From: Buttiauxella gaviniae ATCC 51604
GTDB lineage: Bacteria; Pseudomonadota; Gammaproteobacteria; Enterobacterales; Enterobacteriaceae
Length of the DNA: 64,000 nucleotides
Direction of reading: 5' to 3'
Assembly (NCBI RefSeq): GCF_001654835.1
Contig: NZ_LXEP01000044.1
Location: 124,001-188,000 of the forward strand
Position 1 is the stretch's first letter; every line of letters starts with the position of its first letter. Below, in pieces: positions 62,993 through 64,000 of the stretch. The position numbers and the translations under genes were made by a program. The notes beneath the pieces were generated by a model. The model was not told the origin of the DNA, did not search any database, and was given only the letters and a program-made list of their open reading frames with translations.

Positions 62993-64000
62993 TTAACACG
63001 CCTCAAGTTTCCAGCTACCGTCGGTGATAGATAAGCGTTCTGTTAAGTTCAGGCTCTTCAGGAACGTCTCATCGTGCGAAACAACCACCAATGCCCCTTG
63101 ATAAGTCCGCAGCATTGTCTCTAGTGCCTGAATAGAAGGCAAATCCAGATGGTTGCTGGGTTCATCGAGCAGCAATAGTTGTGGCACGGGGTCAGCGTAC
63201 AACACACACGCCAGCGCAGCTTTCAGGCGCTCACCACCACTCAGGCATCCGCTGGCAATTTGGATTTTGTGAGCATCCAGGCCCAACTGCGCAAGCCGCA
63301 TGCGCAAATCAGCTTCACTGGCATTGCGGTTGGCTTCACGTATCTGCTTCAGAACTGAACGTTGCGGATCAAGGTTGTCGAGATGTTGATTAAGTAAGGT
63401 ATGGCCATGTGGGATACGTAAAGCACCGCTTAATGGCTGAAGTTTGCCAGATAGTACGTTTAAAAGTGTCGATTTTCCGCAGCCGTTACATCCAACGATA
63501 CCGATGTGTTGCTGAGCGTATATCGACAGGTTCAATGGTGAAGAAAAAGCTGTCACGAAAGGCAGTTGTATCTGATTTAGCTCTGCAACCAGACGCCGTG
63601 AAGGAGAGTTCACAGCAAGCGAATGCACAACGATTTCAGCATTATCTTCAACGCGCGTTGCCGCTTCATGCACGCGTTGATCAAGTAATTCCTGAGCGGC
63701 GAGATGGAGTTGGTTTAATTTACCGACCGACGATTCACTGCGTTGCTTTTGTCCGCCCAGCAAAATTTTAGCCTGATTAGCTTCTCGCCCCTGGCGATGA
63801 CCACGCGATTGCCGTTTCTCTAAACGTTCCTTCTGATCCTGAAGGTTCTTCTGTTCGCGCTGGCGTTCACGTTTTCTCTGTTCCAGCAGCTGAAGTGCGC
63901 TTTGTGTTTCTTGCGTTTTTTGCTGGGCGTAAAACGAGTAATTGCCGCCATAATTGTTCAAGCCGATGGAAGAAAGCTCAACAATCCGCTGCATCGATTC
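62993..64000 (-). CDS. ABC-F ATPase, C-terminal part (5' end outside window)
   Basis: The visible 335 residues hold the linker coiled coil (very rich in K, R, E and Q) and the second ATPase: Walker [10 protein letters not shown], signature LSGGERLKA, Walker [12 protein letters not shown], switch His in [10 protein letters not shown]. Cytoplasmic ABC-F proteins act on ribosomes. The start lies beyond 64,000, so the subfamily is not certain. Confidence 0.85.
   Translation of the reverse strand, partial: ESMQRIVELSSIGLNNYGGNYSFYAQQKTQETQSALQLLEQRKRERQREQKNLQDQKERLEKRQSRGHRQGREANQAKILLGGQKQRSESSVGKLNQLHLAAQELLDQRVHEAATRVEDNAEIVVHSLAVNSPSRRLVAELNQIQLPFVTAFSSPLNLSIYAQQHIGIVGCNGCGKSTLLNVLSGKLQPLSGALRIPHGHTLLNQHLDNLDPQRSVLKQIREANRNASEADLRMRLAQLGLDAHKIQIASGCLSGGERLKAALACVLYADPVPQLLLLDEPSNHLDLPSIQALETMLRTYQGALVVVSHDETFLKSLNLTERLSITDGSWKLEAC

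Overview
The window joins two kinds of DNA. Positions 1 to about 35,990 are the right-hand part of a temperate tailed-phage genome (prophage). Positions about 35,990 to 64,000 are chromosome of a member of the Enterobacteriaceae. The family is suggested by the conserved order uxaB - MASE1/GGDEF diguanylate cyclase - glsB - sotB - marC, known from E. coli relatives. The genus cannot be fixed from the sequence. The left prophage end lies outside the window. The right end (attR) falls inside marC, whose 5' part is missing, so the prophage disrupts marC.

Phage region. A 5'-truncated small terminase gene (1-446) is followed by a leftward module (502-3557: small coiled-coil protein, HNH/AP2-like protein, unknown protein, antirepressor, small HTH protein). 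Next comes a non-coding stretch of about 1.2 kb with a family of hairpins and three direct repeats (3714-4874), a full-length T4 endonuclease VII homologue, and the large terminase. The rightward structural genes follow the lambda plan: gpW-like, portal, fused protease-capsid, head-tail joining, tube, G/GT chaperones, tape measure, M, L, K and J. They carry unusual insertions: a tail-tube domain fused to fibre repeats, a 962-residue fibre, and a fibre-assembly chaperone placed before the ordinary tube gene. Small membrane proteins and an M15 endolysin complete lysis. On the other strand lie a membrane-anchored unknown, a large serine recombinase (the likely integrase), and an accessory set containing a trimeric autotransporter, a TM2 protein with a 27-residue membrane peptide, and an unknown protein next to attR.

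Expression logic of the phage. A compact motif (C-N-TAAATA-C, close to the T4 late promoter TATAAATA) sits 26-55 bases before nearly every rightward transcription unit. It often lies directly downstream of a clear intrinsic terminator. In several cases it overlaps the 5' arm of a hairpin whose 3' arm holds the ribosome-binding site. Two canonical -1 frameshift signals lie 500 bases apart: GGGAAAC plus a GC stem in the tail-tube gene, and AAAAAAG in the G/T chaperone pair. The combination suggests a lambda-type virion with T4-like late gene control. The T4-like part is inference.

Chromosomal region. sotB, two tandem PhzF-family genes (the second frameshifted), glsB, a diguanylate cyclase, uxaB, an MDR reductase, dsbG, a VF530 protein, a phosphotransferase, and an FAD oxidoreductase divergent from an Rrf2 regulator across a 19-bp perfect inverted repeat. 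Then follow two FecCD-type ABC importers transcribed away from each other, a ModA-like protein without signal peptide, a YSC84 lipoprotein, a short chemoreceptor, a small zinc-ribbon protein, an ABM-ACT-ArsR operon, a metallo-hydrolase divergent from a LysR regulator, a GNAT acetyltransferase, and the 3' part of an ABC-F gene cut by the window end. No tRNA, rRNA, CRISPR array or insertion sequence was found.
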